NCBI RefSeq assembly: GCF_003710825.1
Contig: NZ_RHHQ01000028.1
Location: 124,001 to 188,000, forward strand
Reading direction: 5' to 3'
DNA: 64,000 nt
From: Brevibacillus fluminis
Lineage (GTDB): Bacteria; Bacillota; Bacilli; Brevibacillales; Brevibacillaceae
Position numbers and translations under genes: made by a program. The notes beneath the pieces were generated by a model. That model saw only the letters and a program-made list of their open reading frames with translations, made no database searches and had not been told where the DNA came from. Positions 60,245 through 64,000 of the stretch are shown here, in pieces. Positions within the stretch are counted from its first letter, which is position 1, and every line of letters begins with the position of its first letter.

Positions 60245-62074
60245 ATGGTCGATCGATTGCAGCTATCCGCAGGAGAGGTTTTGGCGAGCCGCATCGCACA
60301 GCTCAAGGAGCTGTTTCCCGAGGCGGTGAGCGAGGGCCGGATCGATTGGGAGAGGCTGATGCAGCTCGCAGGAGAACAGGGTGACGCGGGTGCCGAGCGC
60401 TACGGGCTTGGCTGGGCCGGCAAAAAGGATGCGGTCCGGACGCTCCAGATACCAAGCGTGGCGACGCTTTTGCCTCATCCGGATCAGTCCCTTCGGTTTG
60501 ACACGACCAAAAATCTGGTCATCGAAGGCGACAATCTGGAAGTCTTGAAGTTGCTACAAAAAAGCTATTACGGCAAAGTCAAAATGATCTATATCGATCC
60601 GCCTTACAATACAGGCAATGACTTCATATACGCTGACAACTATCGCGATAGTTTGCGAGACTATTTGCGCTATACCGGACAAGCTGATGAAGAGGGCAAT
60701 CCGCTTGCCGCCCGTGCGGACAAAAGCGGACGTTACCACTCCAACTGGCTTTCCATGATGTACCCGCGTCTGTTTTTGGCGCGCAATCTGCTTACCGATG
60801 ACGGCGTCATTTTCATCAGCATCGATGAGATCGAGCATGCCAAGCTGCGCCTTTTGTGCGACGAGATTTTCGGCGAGGAGAACCATGTGGCAGATTTCGT
60901 CTGGCAGAAGAAAAAAGGCGGTGGCAACGATTCTAAGTATGTTGCGGTGGAGCATGAGTATATCGTCATGTACGCCAAAAACGAGGGTCATCTGCATGAG
61001 CTGTTCGAACCGTACAAGCCGGAATACTTGGCCCGCTATCGCGAGGAAGACGAGCATGGCCGGTATTATTGGGATACGTTTAAGCGAAAATCAGGCAAGC
61101 AGTATTATCCGATCGAGTGTCCAGATGGGACGGTGCTTTCGCATGATGAGTTGGGCCAGCCCATTAGCTGGCTGCGTTCGGAAGCGCGCTTCCGCGATGA
61201 CTTGGCCAAAGGCGAGGTGCGGTTCGTACAGACGCACAACGGTTGGTCAGTTCAATTCAAGCAGCGGCTGCCGCAAGGGAAAAAGCCGCGCAGCCTCTTC
61301 CTCGAGGAGTCCGTGCTGACACAGCAAGGAACGACGAGCGACGGGAGCAATGAACTGCTGCACTTGTTCCGGCAAGAGCTTTTCCCCAATCCTAAGCCGG
61401 TTTCGCTGATTAGCCATCTGCTCGGCTTTAGTGTCGGCAAGGATGATCTGATCCTCGACTTTTTTGCCGGCTCGGGTACCACTGGGCATGCGGTCATGGC
61501 GTTGAACAAACAGGATGGCGGCAATCGCCGCTTTCTTTTGGTGCAGCTGCCGGAAGCCACGGGTCGAGACGATTTTGCCACGATTTCGGCCATTACTAGA
61601 GAACGGCTGCGCCGCGCTGCGGACATGATGGATCAAGAGGATGGCGGAGAGGGACAGGACCGCGGCTTCAAAGCGTTTTCGCTAGCGTCCTCCAATTTCA
61701 AAATTTGGGACAGTGCCAAAGCTGCGCAGACCGAGGAAGAGCTGGCCGATCAGCTTCGGCTTTTTGCCGACCATGTCGCCGCAGAGCGCACGGCAGAGGA
61801 TATGCTTTACGAGATTTTACTGAAAGCAGGCATCGAGCTCACCACTTCGATCTACGCGGAGACGGTCGGTGGAAAAACGATTTATGTGATCGGTGAAGGT
61901 GATTTGCTCGTTTATGTGGAGTCTGAGATCGGAAGCGAGCAGGTGGGAGCGATCATCGCGCGAAAGCCGGCGCAGGTCATCTGCCTGGATGAAGCATTCG
62001 GCGGGAATGATTCGCTCAAAACCAATGCCGCGCTCGAAATGAAATCGCACGGCATTGCGTTTCGCACCGTGTAG
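60245..62074 (+). CDS. mod: Type III restriction-modification DNA methyltransferase (Mod)
   Basis: A 609-residue N6-adenine methyltransferase of the beta class: the catalytic motif DPPY at about 118-121 (YIDPPYNTGNDF) comes before the AdoMet motif DFFAGSGTTGHAV (about 403-415), with a long target-recognition region between them (about 190-380). It gives sequence specificity to both methylation and cleavage. ATG 60245 is eleven bases from AAGGAG. The res gene starts eleven bases after its stop. The 198-base gap to the glycosyltransferase has a TTGACG at about 60174 but no clear -10. Confidence 0.93.
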   Translation: MVDRLQLSAGEVLASRIAQLKELFPEAVSEGRIDWERLMQLAGEQGDAGAERYGLGWAGKKDAVRTLQIPSVATLLPHPDQSLRFDTTKNLVIEGDNLEVLKLLQKSYYGKVKMIYIDPPYNTGNDFIYADNYRDSLRDYLRYTGQADEEGNPLAARADKSGRYHSNWLSMMYPRLFLARNLLTDDGVIFISIDEIEHAKLRLLCDEIFGEENHVADFVWQKKKGGGNDSKYVAVEHEYIVMYAKNEGHLHELFEPYKPEYLARYREEDEHGRYYWDTFKRKSGKQYYPIECPDGTVLSHDELGQPISWLRSEARFRDDLAKGEVRFVQTHNGWSVQFKQRLPQGKKPRSLFLEESVLTQQGTTSDGSNELLHLFRQELFPNPKPVSLISHLLGFSVGKDDLILDFFAGSGTTGHAVMALNKQDGGNRRFLLVQLPEATGRDDFATISAITRERLRRAADMMDQEDGGEGQDRGFKAFSLASSNFKIWDSAKAAQTEEELADQLRLFADHVAAERTAEDMLYEILLKAGIELTTSIYAETVGGKTIYVIGEGDLLVYVESEIGSEQVGAIIARKPAQVICLDEAFGGNDSLKTNAALEMKSHGIAFRTV

Positions 62075-62085
62075 GAGTGACGAAC

Positions 62086-64000
62086 ATGAAACTACAATTC
62101 GACAGTCAGCAGCAGCACCAGCTGGATGCGATCCAGGCGGCGGTTGAGCTGTTTGACGGTCAGCCGCTGTCCCGGGGGAATTACGAGGTGAACCTTGACG
62201 CGCTGGCAAGCGGGATGCTGTCCGAGTGCGGGTATGGCAATCAGCTGGCGATCGATGAGGAAAGCATTCTCGCCAATGTGCAGCGCATCCAGGCGAGAAA
62301 CGGACTATCTGCAGCGGAAACGCTGGATGGCATGCATTTTTCCATCGAAATGGAGACGGGCACAGGCAAAACCTATGTCTATTTGCGGACGATCATGGAG
62401 CTGCAGCGAAAATATGGCTTTACCAAATTCATTATCGTTGTCCCGAGCGTGGCGATCCGCGAAGGGGTGCTGAAAAATTTACAGCTGACCCGCGAGCATT
62501 TTCTCGCCCTCTATGAAAATCAACCCTATGACTACCATGTCTATGATTCCAAGCGTATCTCGTCGCTGCGCCAGTTTGCCCACGCCGACAAGCTGCAGAT
62601 CATGGTAATCAACATCGATGCGTTCAACAAAAAGGAAAACAACATCATTCATAAGGAAAATGACCGCTTGTCCGGACGAAAGCCGATCGAGTTCATCCAG
62701 GCGACACGGCCGATCGTGATCATCGACGAGCCGCAAAACATGGAGTCGACGCAAGCCAAAGTGGCGCTCGACAGCCTTGATCCGCTTTGTACGCTGCGCT
62801 ACTCGGCGACCCACCGTAACCTGTACAACCTTCTGTATCGCCTCGATCCGGTAAAAGCCTACGACTGGAAGCTGGTCAAACGGATCGAGGTGGACTCGGT
62901 GCTGGATGATCCGGATTTCAACCAGCCGTACATTCGGCTCGACTCGGTGGAGACGACAAACGGCAAGCTGGTCGCTAAGCTGTTGATCGACGTGCAAAAA
63001 AGCGGCGGGCCTGAAAGGAAGCTGGTCTCGATCAGCAAAACGGGGACAGACCTCCATCAGCTGTCAGGTGAACGGGAGCAGTATCGCGGGTTTGTGGTCG
63101 ATCAGATCGACTCCGCAACCAAGACCGTCACCTTTGCAAATGGTCGTCACATCCAATGTGGACAAGAATTTGGCGGGCGCACGGATGAGCTAATGCGTGC
63201 CCAGATTCGCGAAACGGTCAAGGAGCATCTGGAAAAAGAACTGCGCATTCAGGAGCTTTTGCCGGAGGGAAGAAGGCTCAAGGTGCTCTCGCTGTTTTTC
63301 ATCGACAAGGTGGCACATTATGCCGATGAAGACGGGAAGATCAGACGGTGGTTCGTAGAGGCTTACCGCGAGCTGCGCGAAAAGCCGCGCTATGCGGCGC
63401 TGCAGCTGCCGGATGAAAATCTTGTACACAACGGCTATTTTGCGACCGATTCACGCGGTAAGGCCAAAGATACGAAAGGAAACACGAAGGCGGACGACGA
63501 TGCGTATGAGCTGATCATGCGCGACAAGGAACGGTTGCTTTCGCGCTCAGAGCCACTGCGCTTCATTTTCAGCCATTCCGCGCTGCGCGAGGGCTGGGAC
63601 AACCCGAACGTGTTCCAGATTTGCACGCTGAATGAAACCCGTTCGGAGCTGAAAAAACGGCAGGAGATCGGGCGAGGCTTGCGTTTGCCGGTGGATGAGA
63701 CGGGCAATCGCGTTTTTGACAGCAGCATCAACCGGCTGACGGTCATCGCCAATGAAAGCTACGAAGATTTCGCCGCCGGCTTGCAGCGCGAAATCGAGGA
63801 GGAGTGCGGGGTGACGTTTTCGAGAGAGCGGCTGGACAACAAGCGGCAGCGCAAGCAGCTTCGTCTTGTCTCCAAATGGCGCAGCAATCAGGATTTCCTC
63901 GCGCTGTGGGAGCGAATCAAGCAGCGGACCCACTATCGCGTGGAGTATGAGTCAGAGGCCCTGATCCGACAAGCAGGGGATGCGATCAGGCAGATGCCGC
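62086..64000 (+). CDS. res: Type III restriction endonuclease subunit (Res), 3' end outside window
   Basis: An open frame of 638 codons from ATG 62086 (GTAGGAGTGACGAAC upstream) to the window edge; the family is usually about 900-1000 residues, so a third is missing, including the nuclease domain. Superfamily 2 helicase motifs are visible: Walker A METGTGKT (about 89-96), IVIIDEPQNM (about 210-219), RYSATHRN, SALREGWDNPNVFQI (about 499-513) and QEIGRGLRLPV (about 526-536). It uses ATP to move or switch on DNA and cuts away from the site recognised by Mod. Confidence 0.93.
   Translation, partial: MKLQFDSQQQHQLDAIQAAVELFDGQPLSRGNYEVNLDALASGMLSECGYGNQLAIDEESILANVQRIQARNGLSAAETLDGMHFSIEMETGTGKTYVYLRTIMELQRKYGFTKFIIVVPSVAIREGVLKNLQLTREHFLALYENQPYDYHVYDSKRISSLRQFAHADKLQIMVINIDAFNKKENNIIHKENDRLSGRKPIEFIQATRPIVIIDEPQNMESTQAKVALDSLDPLCTLRYSATHRNLYNLLYRLDPVKAYDWKLVKRIEVDSVLDDPDFNQPYIRLDSVETTNGKLVAKLLIDVQKSGGPERKLVSISKTGTDLHQLSGEREQYRGFVVDQIDSATKTVTFANGRHIQCGQEFGGRTDELMRAQIRETVKEHLEKELRIQELLPEGRRLKVLSLFFIDKVAHYADEDGKIRRWFVEAYRELREKPRYAALQLPDENLVHNGYFATDSRGKAKDTKGNTKADDDAYELIMRDKERLLSRSEPLRFIFSHSALREGWDNPNVFQICTLNETRSELKKRQEIGRGLRLPVDETGNRVFDSSINRLTVIANESYEDFAAGLQREIEEECGVTFSRERLDNKRQRKQLRLVSKWRSNQDFLALWERIKQRTHYRVEYESEALIRQAGDAIRQMP

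Noticed and set aside
1..64000. CRISPR arrays, tRNA or rRNA genes, insertion sequences, prophage genes
   Set aside because: None was seen. The only repeats of note are the three structured elements, and these have no transposase or target duplication that I can recognise.

Overview
The window (about 53% G+C by eye) is chromosomal DNA of an endospore-forming Gram-positive bacterium. It carries a gerA-gerB-gerC spore germination operon, a GlnK-GlnL/glsA-glnT glutamine system, YwbE and YdjO orthologues, strong AGGAGG-type ribosome binding sites and many TTG or GTG starts. Brevibacillus or a close Paenibacillaceae relative is my best guess; no rRNA, tRNA, phage or insertion sequence was seen to settle it.

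Layout. 1-1730: an ArsR regulator and a drug-type MFS pump. 2149-6581: a sensor kinase and LytTR response regulator followed by an APC permease and a short-chain dehydrogenase. 6668-10430 (minus): the germinant receptor operon. 10602-12557 (minus): an MFS pump with a 14-codon leader peptide, and an N-acetyltransferase. 12663-16049: a MocR regulator that lacks the PLP lysine, a cold-shock protein with YdjO, and small conserved proteins. 16161-17489: a fusion of a thioredoxin-fold peroxiredoxin-like domain to a chemoreceptor signalling domain. 17976-21758: an NlpC/P60 hydrolase, a DedA protein, a PabB-PabC fusion and an HD hydrolase. 21810-26736: the glutamine-sensing two-component system divergent from glutaminase and a glutamine/alanine:Na+ symporter, with a TTTTGT-N4-TTTTGT direct repeat between them. 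26909-31726: a MarR-SDR pair, then GntR, DMT exporter and PucR genes.

31941-38127: an IclR-led run of OPT transporter, DUF917, DUF1177, AroM-like and M29 aminopeptidase-like genes. This reads as an uncharacterised pathway that imports and breaks down a peptide-like or cyclic-amide compound. 39108-51622: a surface/secretory cluster of a large extracytoplasmic protein, an ABC-2 ATPase and permease, a coiled-coil membrane protein with a Gly/Gln/Asn tail, a MoxR ATPase, DUF58 and two large von Willebrand A proteins. 52156-57782: a peptide ABC importer (binding protein, two permeases, two ATPases). 58368-60046 (minus): a membrane metal-hydrolase and a family 2 glycosyltransferase. 60245 to the right edge: a type III restriction-modification mod-res pair, cut by the window end.

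The strongest unexplained signal is a family of three dispersed intergenic elements (1804-2064, 17606-17838, 51850-52022), all in the same orientation. Each is closed by long helices whose two arms differ between copies yet stay complementary within each copy. Each also has a small hairpin plus T-tract that competes with the outer helix. I do not recognise the family; it behaves like a conserved structured RNA or a folded mobile repeat.
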